Assembly: GCA_900473185.1 (NCBI GenBank)
Contig: UCKU01000045.1
Span: 37,763 to 100,145 of the forward strand
Source: Hyphomicrobiales bacterium
GTDB lineage: Bacteria; Pseudomonadota; Alphaproteobacteria; Rhizobiales; Rhizobiaceae
Direction of reading: 5' to 3'
DNA: 62,383 bases
The notes beneath the pieces were generated by a model. The model saw nothing but the letters and a program-made list of their open reading frames with translations. It searched no databases and was not told the DNA's origin. Positions 50,835 to 60,513 of the stretch are shown here, piece after piece. Numbering within the stretch: position 1 is the stretch's first letter; the number at the start of each line of letters is the position of its first letter. Both the position numbers and the translations under genes were made by a program.

Positions 50835-51803
50835 CTAGTTCTTCAGGCTTCGGTTGACGCATCTGAAGCCAACGTGGCTGGTGGACGTGTCTTCTGGTTC
50901 CGCATGGCGGGCGGCGGGACGGTAGCGCCGGCAGTAGTTCGGCGCGCAAAGATGCGATCCGCCTTTCAGCACCCGCCTTGGAATTCGTATTTCCGGCTCG
51001 CGGGGATCGAAGCTCGCCTCTCGATCGCCGCCTCGGGGATTCCGGGGGATGCAGCATGATTTCGCCGCAGGCTCCAAATGGCGAGGCGACCAGAAATCCG
51101 ACGTCCATTCCCAGACGTTGCCGATCAGGTCGTGGATGCCGTAGCCGTTCGCCGGGAACGATCCGACAGGTGATGTTCTATCCGCTCCTGTGGGCTTTGT
51201 GCTCACTGTGGGAAACGCACCCTGCCAGATGTTGGCCATGAGCTTTCCGTCGGGGATCAATTCGTCGCCCCATGCGAATTCGGCGTCCTCGAGACCTCCG
51301 CGAGCGGCCAGCTCCCATTCGGCCTCGGTCGGCAGGTCCTTCCCGGCCCAGTGGGCATAGGCTAGGGCGTCGCTAAAGGCAACGTGGACGACCGGATGGT
51401 CGAGCTTCCCGCGGATATCGCTGCGGCCGCCATAAGGATGCCGCCAGTCGGCGCCGAACTTGAACGACCACCATTGTGTGATGTCAGGGCCGACGGCGGT
51501 TTTCGGCTGAGTGAATACGAGCGATCCGGCGCGCAGCATCCTGGGAATCGCGCCGGGATAGTCGGAAGCCTTTGGAGCCTTTTCTGCCGCTGTGACATGA
51601 CCGGTGGCTTTGACGAACGCGGCGAACTGACGGTTGGTCACAGGCGTCACGTCGATCCAGAAGCCGTCAACCTTTACCGGATGGGCGGGGGCCTCCTCAG
51701 GATAGTGCCTGTTCGATCCCATGGTGAACGTTCGGGCAGGCACCCAGGCGAAGCTTTCAAATTCCGTTTCATGTACGTCCACTGCACTCATGGTCCTGCC
51801 CAT
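50835..51803 (-). CDS. Formylglycine-generating enzyme (sulfatase-activating)
   Basis: A 322-aa enzyme of the SUMF1/FGE fold, which oxidises the sulfatase Cys to formylglycine. Family landmarks: FTMGSNRHYPEEAPAHPVKV, FWIDVTPVTNRQFAAFVKAT, DLPTEAEWELAARGGLEDAE, NIWQGAFP, NGYGIHDLIGNVWEWTSDFW, and the active site RVLKGGSHLCAPNYCRRYR with Cys286 and Cys291, then GFRC. Both catalytic cysteines of the aerobic enzyme are kept, which separates it from the many FGE-like proteins that lack them. GGGGGAGG lies 8 bases before the ATG at 51803. It is divergent from a sulfatase gene and shares its promoter region. Confidence 0.92.
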   Translation of the reverse strand: MGRTMSAVDVHETEFESFAWVPARTFTMGSNRHYPEEAPAHPVKVDGFWIDVTPVTNRQFAAFVKATGHVTAAEKAPKASDYPGAIPRMLRAGSLVFTQPKTAVGPDITQWWSFKFGADWRHPYGGRSDIRGKLDHPVVHVAFSDALAYAHWAGKDLPTEAEWELAARGGLEDAEFAWGDELIPDGKLMANIWQGAFPTVSTKPTGADRTSPVGSFPANGYGIHDLIGNVWEWTSDFWSPRHLEPAAKSCCIPRNPRGGDREASFDPREPEIRIPRRVLKGGSHLCAPNYCRRYRPAARHAEPEDTSTSHVGFRCVNRSLKN

Positions 51804-51858
51804 CGCTAGAACCTCCCCCTGCGAGCATCTTATGACATGCGGCCGCGGTTGCTGCCTA

Positions 51859-51873
51859 TTGTCCTTTAGGGAG
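51859..51873 (+). promoter_or_regulatory. Sulfatase-regulon box (variant), in front of FGE
   Basis: TTGTCCTTTAGGGAG matches the TTGCCCTTTGGGGAA box with three changes. It lies 56 bases upstream of the FGE start, close to where an activator or promoter element would be. Confidence 0.5.
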
Positions 51874-51943
51874 GTCTCGATGCGGGGCGCGGGAAATGCG
51901 GCGCGGACGGCTCCAACAACTGACAAATCTTAGCCCCGACGGA

Positions 51944-51958
51944 TTCCCCAAAGGGCAA
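51944..51958 (-). promoter_or_regulatory. Sulfatase-regulon box between FGE and first sulfatase
   Basis: On the minus strand this is TTGCCCTTTGGGGAA, identical to the site at 57350-57364 including three flanking bases on each side (GAT before, TC after). It is 141 bases from the FGE start and 228 from the sulfatase start. The remaining 51804-52185 DNA holds no gene. Confidence 0.7.
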
Positions 51959-52185
51959 TATCTGCTCACGCCAATACAATGTAGAAAATGGACGGAAGAG
52001 TGGAAATCCCTCTTCCGCAAGTCGAGGGTCACCGTGCGGGCCGAGGAGCCGCGTCTTTACCGAAAAGATCTGGTCCAATTTGCTGGTCAGTAAACTTGGA
52101 CGTCGACGATAAGCCCTTTTTTGCTCTGACTTGTCTTTCAACTAACCTTGGCCGCCAATGCGGCCCCGTGAGGGAGGCATTAGAA

Positions 52186-53892
<1,707 letters not shown>

Positions 53893-54329
53893 CGCTGGCG
53901 GTAGCGTAACGACGTCGGAGCGGACACCCTTAGGAGCCCGCTCCGCGCTTCACCTGTCAGGTCCTTGGCTTCCCCGATAGTTTCTATGCCGTAGGTACGC
54001 AAAGGATTAGGCGCCTCCGCGAGATTGATGAAAACGATGTCCCCCGAGCCTGGCTCGGGCGAACTGACGAAACGAGAACTTCTCTTAAAAGTGCGTTGCA
54101 ACTGTCTGTTCTGGCCGGAACTGGCGTATCGGTTCTGCTGCTGTTGGCATCGGTGTCGCATTCCTGGGATACCGCCACGAACCGGGGCCGTCGTGCTGTT
54201 CACGGGTGGTTCTCTGTTACTTTGGAGGCGTCGCTCTTCCAGCTCCTGCGGGACATCAGGCTTTCACAGAGCGAGCGCGACGATCACCGGCAACGTGACA
54301 AACCAGTGCCACTGCTGCCTGCGGCGGCG
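53893..54329. other. Convergent gap with hairpins and a possible membrane-protein scrap
   Basis: GGAGCGG (53917-53923) pairs with CCGCTCC (53938-53944), about 25 bases past the sulfatase stop. A second perfect hairpin, CCCGAGCC-T-GGCTCGGG, is at 54043-54059. Either could end transcription, though neither has a T-run. On the plus strand, about 54090-54220, frames such as LSVLAGTGVSVLLLLASV and GAVVLFTGGSLL vaguely recall a metal-ABC permease tail, too weak to call. Confidence 0.35.
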
Positions 54330-55118
54330 CTAGAAGTGGAAGGATACCCCTATGATCGGGCCTTGCTGGACGACGTCGAAGACAAACCCGTCGTTCTCGT
54401 AATTGACGCCCAACGCCCGGTATCCGGCGACTGCCGAGATGGTATCGTTGAATTTATAACCGAGACCGAGGCCCACGTCCCAGTCGATGTCGGCGCCGCC
54501 ACCGCCCACTAGACCCCATCCCGTGAGATAGATTTCCTGGGTGAAGAAGTAGTTTCCACGCAGGCCGACGACGGCATCCACCCACGTGGCGCTGTCATCC
54601 CGCTCCACGCCGGCGAGAAGTCCGCCGTTGAAGGAGATGTCCGTCTCGACCGACCAGACTTTCATGCCGCCGAACACGTCAAGGTGGCCATTCTGATCTT
54701 CGAGCACCGCGTAACCCACGCCGAGAAGTCCTGCAAAGGTTTCCGATGTTACGCCGACGCTGTCGGCGAAGATGCCGCGCGGCGTGTGCGCATCGGCACC
54801 CAGCTTGACGTAGATCACGTCGCCGACGATGCTGTAGCGCTCATATCTTGCTTCGGCTGTGGCCATGAAGGCGAAGTCGAGATTGTCGAGAATGTCACCG
54901 AAATCGGCATCGATGTCGACCTCTGGAAGCCCGAATTGACTTACGTCCCCTGAAATCCCGGCAGCCCAGAAGTAAGGTGCCACCGTGAACTCCCAGCCGC
55001 TTCGGGTCTCGACCGTTTTCGCTTCGGGCGTAAGCGGTGTGAGATCCGCGGCATTGCCGATCGATGCGGCAGAGACACCGGCCAGCAAGACTATCGCATG
55101 CAAGTGAATGGTCTTCAT
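54330..55118 (-). CDS. Outer-membrane beta-barrel protein
   Basis: A 262-aa exported protein. The signal peptide ends SIGNAA. The mature chain alternates short amphipathic strands (WEFTVAPYFWAAGISGDVSQ, ATWVDAVVGLRGNYFF, GLGLGYKFNDTISAVAGYRA) and ends VSFHF with a terminal Phe, the barrel-assembly signal. Asp-rich turns (VDIDADFGDILDNLDF) resemble a family of small outer-membrane proteins of unknown function. GGGGGATTCTC precedes the ATG. It is downstream of the Gly-rich protein gene in the sulfatase block and could be a pore or surface anchor for sulfated substrates (inference). Confidence 0.75.
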   Translation of the reverse strand: MKTIHLHAIVLLAGVSAASIGNAADLTPLTPEAKTVETRSGWEFTVAPYFWAAGISGDVSQFGLPEVDIDADFGDILDNLDFAFMATAEARYERYSIVGDVIYVKLGADAHTPRGIFADSVGVTSETFAGLLGVGYAVLEDQNGHLDVFGGMKVWSVETDISFNGGLLAGVERDDSATWVDAVVGLRGNYFFTQEIYLTGWGLVGGGGADIDWDVGLGLGYKFNDTISAVAGYRALGVNYENDGFVFDVVQQGPIIGVSFHF

Positions 55119-55319
55119 GAGAATCCCCCGATCTCGTTTGAACACAGCACTGCTTCCGAGTGAGACTGTGTGGCGGGAAATGGATTCTCGCAACATGAAA
55201 CACCTATTGGAGGTTGCTGGCGAGGCAGAATGCCTGAATCTGTGGCTCGTCGGTCTCAGTTTCGCCTGTCTTCCTGCTGGGAGCGACACGCCACGAAGGG
55301 GACGCGTCCCTTGCTGAGA

Positions 55320-56153
55320 TCAATAGCAAGGCGGGTAGGGATAGTAGCCGCATTGCGGACCGTTGTAGTAGGAATTGTTGTAGTAGGGATAGGGGCGGGC
55401 GGCCGCTGCTCCGATGGCTGCGCCAGCGACCACGCCCGCGGCGACGGGAGCGCCGCGATACCAGGCCCCATGGTAGACGGGCGCATGCCAGTAGGTGCCT
55501 CCGACACGGTTGATGTTCGTGTCGCCGATGTGCACGTCGTCTCCACGGAAGCCGCCACGGAAATCACCTCCCGCGAAGTCTCCGCCTCGGAAGCCGCCCC
55601 CAAAGTCGCCGCCACGGAAGCCGCCCCCGCCGAAACCACCTCCGCCGAAACTACCGCCGAAGTGATCGATGAAGAGGGACGCGGGTCCGGTCGCACCGCT
55701 TAGGCTTCCCTCCAGAATGGCGATATCGAATGTCAGTGTCGTGCCGTCGAGTTTCGGAGTCTTCAACGTGACGACCGCGTCACTGACGTCCGATCCGTCG
55801 CCGCCTAGCACCGACACAGTCGCATTCGGGGGATCGATGGCGAAGTTGTCCTTGCCATCGTCCCATTGCATGATGAACTGTTCAGTCATCACATGGCCGG
55901 CGGCGCGCACCGGCCGGTCGGCAAAGACGATCGAGTTGGCCGAGACGCCGGTCAAAACGAGCTTCCCGTTCTCGATTTTGGCCCCAGCGGAATTGATCAC
56001 TGCCAATGAGGGCACCGGACCTGTCGGCGTGACTTTGCCAATTGTCTTTTCGAGCGGTGCGTGCGGCGTCTTTGGCGCGTCCTGCGCAAAGACCGCGGAG
56101 GTCAGTGCAAAACTTCCAGCAAAGATCAGCGTGGTGAAACGGTCGATTGTCAT
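55320..56153 (-). CDS. Secreted Gly/Phe-rich protein of unknown function
   Basis: A 277-aa exported protein. The signal peptide ends SAVFA. Residues about 30-165 form a beta-rich domain (KIENGKLVLTGVSANSIVFA, FIMQWDDGKDNFAIDPPNAT, LDGTTLTFDIAILEG) that looks like a ligand- or surface-binding domain. A low-complexity block follows, with repeats such as GGGFGGGGFRGGDF, then an Ala-rich helix (AAGVVAGAAIGAAAA) and a Tyr/Asn/Cys-rich tail ending PYPPCY. GGAGG precedes the ATG. It sits between the HAD phosphatase and barrel genes in the sulfatase block. Confidence 0.65.
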   Translation of the reverse strand: MTIDRFTTLIFAGSFALTSAVFAQDAPKTPHAPLEKTIGKVTPTGPVPSLAVINSAGAKIENGKLVLTGVSANSIVFADRPVRAAGHVMTEQFIMQWDDGKDNFAIDPPNATVSVLGGDGSDVSDAVVTLKTPKLDGTTLTFDIAILEGSLSGATGPASLFIDHFGGSFGGGGFGGGGFRGGDFGGGFRGGDFAGGDFRGGFRGDDVHIGDTNINRVGGTYWHAPVYHGAWYRGAPVAAGVVAGAAIGAAAARPYPYYNNSYYNGPQCGYYPYPPCY

Positions 56154-56249
56154 GGCAAATATCCTCCCAATGGAGACAGGCGGAATGTCCGTCGTCTGAT
56201 GAATTCATCACAAGCCTTGGCACGCCGCCCAGTCGCGGGGCGCGTAGTC

Positions 56250-57260
56250 CTAGTTCTTGAAGATCTGTTTCCAGTCGGCTTTCATGTCGATGACGGTCCA
56301 GCCGGTGATCGCGGCCGCATCGAGCGCCTTGTCGAGGCGGCCGAACTCGGTCTTGCGGTCGTAGGCGTATTCGCGCCCCGCATCCGTGTGGTGGACGAGC
56401 ATGCCCAGCCGCGCAGGCGCGCCCGCCATCGTCGTCCACTGCAGCATTTCGAGATCGCCGTCGGAATTGCCGAACGCCGCAATCGGTCGACGGCCAATCT
56501 CTTGGTTGATCCCGACAGGCTTGCCCGCCTTGTCATCGATGAAGTTGACTTCCGGCAGTCGGTGCAAGGTCGGCGTGTCGTCCTGCATCTTGAACTCGGT
56601 CTTGATCGAAGAACCGATAACCTGCTCCGGAGGAACGCCATAGACCTTCTCCGTCCATGGCCGCATGAACTCAACGCCGCCACCCGACACGATGAACGTC
56701 TTGAAGCCGTTGGCGCGCAGGTAGGAAAGCAGCTCGACCATCGGCTGGTACACGAGCTCCGTGTAGGGTCGCTTGAACCGCGGATCGCGTGCCGTGGAAA
56801 GCCAGTCGGTCACGACCTTCTGGAAATCCTCCGTCGTCATTCCCGCATGGGTAACCATGACGAGGTCCAGGAGGCCTTTTTCGCCTGAAGCAGCGAGCGT
56901 CTTCATATCGCCTTCGAGCACCGCCTTGAACGGTTGTACGTTCTTCCATTCAGGATGTTGCGGGGCGAGCGTCCTCACGCGGTCAATGGCGAAGGCAAGC
57001 TGGGTGTACATGGGATGCTCGATCCACAGCGTACCGTCGTTGTCGAACACAGCGATCCGTTCGGGTTCGGGGACGAAATCGGGCGATCCCTGCTTGGTCA
57101 CCTTCTCGACGAAGGCGACGATAGCTGCCTTGGGGGCGGTATCGTTCCACGATGGCAAGGGATCGCTCTGTGCGTAAGCGGATGCCGCGAGGAAAAAGGC
57201 TCCGATAACAACCGAGATCGGAACCCGTGCAGAACTCACGAGGTGACGGACCGTAAACAT
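56250..57260 (-). CDS. Exported HAD-superfamily phosphatase
   Basis: A 336-aa periplasmic HAD hydrolase. The signal peptide ends SAYA. The core is IAVFDNDGTLWIEHPMYTQL (nucleophile Asp and the +2 Asp), motif II in KTFIVSGGGVEFMRPW, Lys in a later helix, and motif IV in IAAFGNSDGDLEMLQWTT. It probably dephosphorylates an organic phosphoester outside the cytoplasm. GGGGG precedes the ATG at 57260. It is divergent from the histidine kinase gene, with the regulon box between them, and leads a minus-strand series with the Gly-rich and barrel genes. Confidence 0.85.
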   Translation of the reverse strand: MFTVRHLVSSARVPISVVIGAFFLAASAYAQSDPLPSWNDTAPKAAIVAFVEKVTKQGSPDFVPEPERIAVFDNDGTLWIEHPMYTQLAFAIDRVRTLAPQHPEWKNVQPFKAVLEGDMKTLAASGEKGLLDLVMVTHAGMTTEDFQKVVTDWLSTARDPRFKRPYTELVYQPMVELLSYLRANGFKTFIVSGGGVEFMRPWTEKVYGVPPEQVIGSSIKTEFKMQDDTPTLHRLPEVNFIDDKAGKPVGINQEIGRRPIAAFGNSDGDLEMLQWTTMAGAPARLGMLVHHTDAGREYAYDRKTEFGRLDKALDAAAITGWTVIDMKADWKQIFKN

Positions 57261-57349
57261 TGAATTTACCCCCAAAGTGAGAGCGTGCGCCCGGGCGCAT
57301 TGCGACCCCGGCGCTTTCTAACTCTAACGAATGCATTCCTCCGGCGATA

Positions 57350-57364
57350 TTGCCCTTTGGGGAA
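57350..57364 (+). promoter_or_regulatory. Sulfatase-regulon box between HAD and kinase genes
   Basis: TTGCCCTTTGGGGAA, centred 97 bases upstream of the HAD phosphatase start and about 100 upstream of the kinase start. It is identical to the 51944 site over 20-21 bases, so it can serve both divergent transcripts. Confidence 0.7.
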
Positions 57365-57458
57365 TCGATGAAAGCCGATGGCAATCAATAGTGGTGTTGG
57401 TAGCGGATGACACCACACCAACAAGATGTTATCTTTGGCCCGCTTGGGGGGTGGATCA

Positions 57459-59345
57459 ATGGCCTTGGGCGAGGGGGCAGGTCGATTGCGGTGCGCTGGC
57501 CTCTTGCTGGCGGCGGTCTTGTTGATTGTTTCGAACAGCTGCGTCATCGCCTCGGACATGGCGTACCCAACCGCTGATCGGGTTCCACGGGTTCTTGTTC
57601 TCTACCCATACGACGAGAGGCTCGTGGCTACGACCGTTGCCGGAGAGGCGTTGCGAAGCCGCTTGCTGCAAGCCACAGACAGTAGGATCGACCTGTTTTC
57701 GGAGTTCCTCGATCTGTCGAGATTCCCGGAATCCGATCACGTCGCGCGCATGGCGCGATACCTTTCGGAGAAGTACGCCAACTACCGCCCGGATGTGGTC
57801 GTCGCGCTCGGCAAGGAATCTGCCAGCTTCATATCGACCAACCGCGAAACGATCGCTCCCGATGCGAAGATAGTGGCGGCAGGCTTCGGCAACTCCACTG
57901 CGGAGAACATCGACCTACCCGATGACGTGATCGGGGCGTTCACGACATTCGACATTCTGAAGACGGCTGAAATGGCCCGCAGCCTGCAGCCCAGCGCCCG
58001 TCATCTCTACATCATCGGCGGATCGTCGGAGTTCGACCGAGGATGGCTGGCGACGGCGCGCGCCGATCTTGACGAGTTCTCCAAGTCGTACGAAACGACA
58101 TACCTCGAAGATTTGACGATCGATGAATTCGTCGATCGTGCAGCCCATGTCCCCTCCGACAGTATCATCCTGGCGCTGACGGTGTTCAAAGATCGAGCAG
58201 GGCGGAATTTCATCCCGCGCGAGGCGATCAGGCAGATCGCAACAACGGCCAGCGCTCCGGTCTATGGCCCCTATCAGACCTACATCGGCTACGGCGTCGT
58301 CGGCGGCAATACCGTCACATTCGACACTTTGGGCGTCACCGTCGGAAATCTTGTCCTCGATCTCATGGCCGGGCGTGCAGTCTCGGATATTCAAGCGCCG
58401 CAGACATACATTGTCGATGCCCGGCAGCTCCGGCGTTGGAGGCTTTCAGAGGGGAACCTGCCTGCGGGCACCGTCCAGATGCATAAGGAGCCGAGTCTTT
58501 GGGAGGAGCACTGGCTGGCTGCGATGGGGGTGCTTGTCGTCGTTTTGATGCAGGCGGGCATCATCGCCGCGCTGCTGTTCGAGCGACGCCGTCGCCACGA
58601 TGCGGAGAGCCGGTCACGCCTTCACCTGCTCGAAGCTGTCCATCTCAACCAGTCCGCAACGGCCGGCGCCTTGTCCTCGTCGGTCGCCCACGAACTGAAC
58701 CAGCCTCTGGCGGCCATCCGAAACAATGCTGAGGCTGCGTCGGTGCTGCTGCGAAATGGTAGCCCCGATCTGGAGTTGATCCAGCAGATACTTCTCGACA
58801 TCCAGGCCGACGATCAGCGTGCGGGCGACATCATTGGCCGGATGAGAGGATTGCTCAAGAAGAGAAGCGAGATCGATTGGCAGGAGTTCGACCTGAACGA
58901 CGTGGCTTCGAGTGCAATCCATATCATTCATGGCGAGGCCGAACGCAGGGGGATCACGCTCAATACGAATCGACCGACGACGGAGCTGCCGGTGCGGGCG
59001 GACAAGGTCCATGTGCAGCAGGTCGTTCTCAATCTAGCCACCAATGCGATGGACGCCATGTCGGACGCTCCAGCCAAAAGAATGCTCACCTTTGCGACAG
59101 GAGTGGCGAACGAGAAGGCGGAGCTTTGTGTCGCGGACACAGGCAACGGCATTCCCGAAGACAGGTTGTCCAGCATCTTCGAGCCGTTCTACACGACCAA
59201 GCAGGCGGGCACGGGGCTGGGTCTTTCCATAGCGCGCGCCATTGTCGAGACCTATGGCGGCACAATCTCTGCTAACAACCGGCCTGAAGGCGGGGCCATC
59301 TTCCGCGTGGTCCTGCCTCTTTCTCGACGAGTGGAACGAGGCTGA
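57459..59345 (+). CDS. Sensor histidine kinase with ABC-type binding-protein sensor
   Basis: A 628-aa membrane kinase. A signal/anchor helix (near residues 11-30) is followed by a periplasmic PF04392-like domain: RVLVLYPYDERLVATTVAGE, DVVVALGKESASFISTNRET, YIIGGSSEFDRGWLATARAD and YIGYGVVGGNTVTFDTLGVT. A second helix (LAAMGVLVVVLMQAGIIAAL) leads to the kinase core: His at about residue 411 in SSVAHELNQPLAAIRNNAEA, N-box NLATNAMDAM, and G-boxes DTGNGIPEDR and GTGLGLSIAR. The ATG at 57459 has a GGTGGA site; 57426 is an alternative. Its stop overlaps the response regulator start (TGATG). Confidence 0.9.
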   Translation: MALGEGAGRLRCAGLLLAAVLLIVSNSCVIASDMAYPTADRVPRVLVLYPYDERLVATTVAGEALRSRLLQATDSRIDLFSEFLDLSRFPESDHVARMARYLSEKYANYRPDVVVALGKESASFISTNRETIAPDAKIVAAGFGNSTAENIDLPDDVIGAFTTFDILKTAEMARSLQPSARHLYIIGGSSEFDRGWLATARADLDEFSKSYETTYLEDLTIDEFVDRAAHVPSDSIILALTVFKDRAGRNFIPREAIRQIATTASAPVYGPYQTYIGYGVVGGNTVTFDTLGVTVGNLVLDLMAGRAVSDIQAPQTYIVDARQLRRWRLSEGNLPAGTVQMHKEPSLWEEHWLAAMGVLVVVLMQAGIIAALLFERRRRHDAESRSRLHLLEAVHLNQSATAGALSSSVAHELNQPLAAIRNNAEAASVLLRNGSPDLELIQQILLDIQADDQRAGDIIGRMRGLLKKRSEIDWQEFDLNDVASSAIHIIHGEAERRGITLNTNRPTTELPVRADKVHVQQVVLNLATNAMDAMSDAPAKRMLTFATGVANEKAELCVADTGNGIPEDRLSSIFEPFYTTKQAGTGLGLSIARAIVETYGGTISANNRPEGGAIFRVVLPLSRRVERG

Positions 59346-59962
59346 TGAAACCGGTCGTCCATATCGTCGATGACGACGAATCCTATCGAACGGCGACTGC
59401 ACGGCTCCTCTCAGCCTTTGGTCTCAAGGTTGAAGCCTATGAGTCCGGAGATCAGTTTCTTGACCGCCTCCCAACTTGCGAGCCCGGCTGCGTTCTCCTT
59501 GACTTGCAGATGCCCGGCTTATCCGGACCGCAAGTTCAACATCGACTCTCCGCGCTTGCACCTCTTATCCCGGTCGTATTCCTGACGGGCGAAGGTGACA
59601 TAAAGGCAGGCGTCGACGCGATGAAAGCAGGCGCACAGGACTTCTTGGAAAAGACCAGCTCGGCGGCGGTGCTGATGGAGGCGATCGAGCGAGCGCTAGC
59701 GCAATATGAGAGGCGACGGGCCGAGCACGACCGTCTGCGGAAACTGAGAGCCTTGATTGCGAGCTTGAGCGCGCGTGAAGCCGAAGTCTTTGGGCTGATC
59801 ATCCGTGGCCATCTCAACAAGCAGATTGCGTATGCCCTTGGCATATCGGAGCGAACGGTGAAGGTGCATCGCCATCAGGTCATGGAGAAGCTCGGAGCAC
59901 GCTCGCTGGCGGAGGTCGTATCGATCGCCGCCGATATCGGTCGTACTGCGACCCCGGGGTGA
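59345..59962 (+). CDS. FixJ-family response regulator (REC-LuxR HTH)
   Basis: A 205-aa regulator. The receiver domain has HIVDDDESY, phospho-acceptor Asp53 in VLLDLQMPG, Thr in FLTGEGDI and Lys in FLEKTSS. The C-terminal LuxR/FixJ HTH is LSAREAEVFGLIIRGHLNKQ, IAYALGISERTVKVHRHQVM with EKLGARSLAEV. Partnered with the upstream kinase by translational coupling, it is the obvious candidate to bind the TTGCCCTTTGGGGAA boxes in this block. Confidence 0.93.
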   Translation: MKPVVHIVDDDESYRTATARLLSAFGLKVEAYESGDQFLDRLPTCEPGCVLLDLQMPGLSGPQVQHRLSALAPLIPVVFLTGEGDIKAGVDAMKAGAQDFLEKTSSAAVLMEAIERALAQYERRRAEHDRLRKLRALIASLSAREAEVFGLIIRGHLNKQIAYALGISERTVKVHRHQVMEKLGARSLAEVVSIAADIGRTATPG

Positions 59963-59972
59963 TCGGACAATC

Positions 59973-59987
59973 TTCCCCTTAGGGCAA
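59973..59987 (-). promoter_or_regulatory. Sulfatase-regulon box before receiver and second sulfatase
   Basis: On the minus strand TTGCCCTAAGGGGAA, two changes from the other boxes and with the same GATA before it. It lies 28 bases before the receiver-gene ATG (76 before the alternative GTG) and is positioned to control the receiver-sulfatase pair. Confidence 0.65.
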
Positions 59988-60014
59988 TATCAAGCAGCCG
60001 CCGACACGCCTACA

Positions 60015-60434
60015 ATGACAGACAATTGCGTATTCGCGCACTGTCACGCATGGGGGCATGAGGTGGGAAAGCTGCGCCGCACTGTCGCTGTCGTCGACGA
60101 TGATGCGAGTCTACGTCGAAGCGTCGGGCGGCTCCTCAATGCCTACGGATTTTCGGCTGTCGAATATGCATCGGCGGAAGCTTTTCTCGTTCGCGACCCG
60201 AAGACGCCGATCGACTGTCTCGTGCTGGACATCGACCTCGGAGGCATGTCCGGCATCGAACTGCAGCGCAGGCTGAAAGGGGCTGGAGCGAAGCTGCCGA
60301 TCATCTTCATCACCGCCCTGGAAGACATGCGCCTGCAGACCGAGGCGGAGCGGGCTGGATGTATCGCATATTTGCGGAAGCCCTTCGCGGGATCCGTACT
60401 CATCGACGCAATCAAGAAGGCGCTCGGATTGTGA
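60015..60434 (+). CDS. Single-domain response regulator (lone receiver)
   Basis: A 139-aa receiver domain without an output domain. TVAVVDDDASLRRSVGRLLN holds the acidic pocket, Asp72 in CLVLDIDLGGMSGIELQ is the phospho-acceptor, and Thr in FITALED and Lys in YLRKPFAGS complete the site. The first 17 residues before GKLRRTVAVV may not be translated; a GTG at 60063 with GGGGG upstream is an alternative start. It could act as a phosphate sink or competing partner for the kinase, as lone receivers do near FixL/FixJ-type systems (inference). It precedes the second sulfatase gene by about 80 bases. Confidence 0.85.
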   Translation: MTDNCVFAHCHAWGHEVGKLRRTVAVVDDDASLRRSVGRLLNAYGFSAVEYASAEAFLVRDPKTPIDCLVLDIDLGGMSGIELQRRLKGAGAKLPIIFITALEDMRLQTEAERAGCIAYLRKPFAGSVLIDAIKKALGL

Positions 60435-60513
60435 GTTCTTGATCGAGGAGAGACCGCCACGACGGCAGGTCAAAAGGCGGACCAGTTATTCACCTTTGGC
60501 AGGGAGGCTGAAC

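Noticed and set aside
54096..54330. Possible metal-ABC permease tail
   Set aside because: Only short hydrophobic likeness spread over two frames; too weak to name.
55550..55640. Short repeats resembling a repeat array
   Set aside because: They are the codon-level reflection of GGGF/RGGDF protein repeats, not CRISPR repeats; no spacers.
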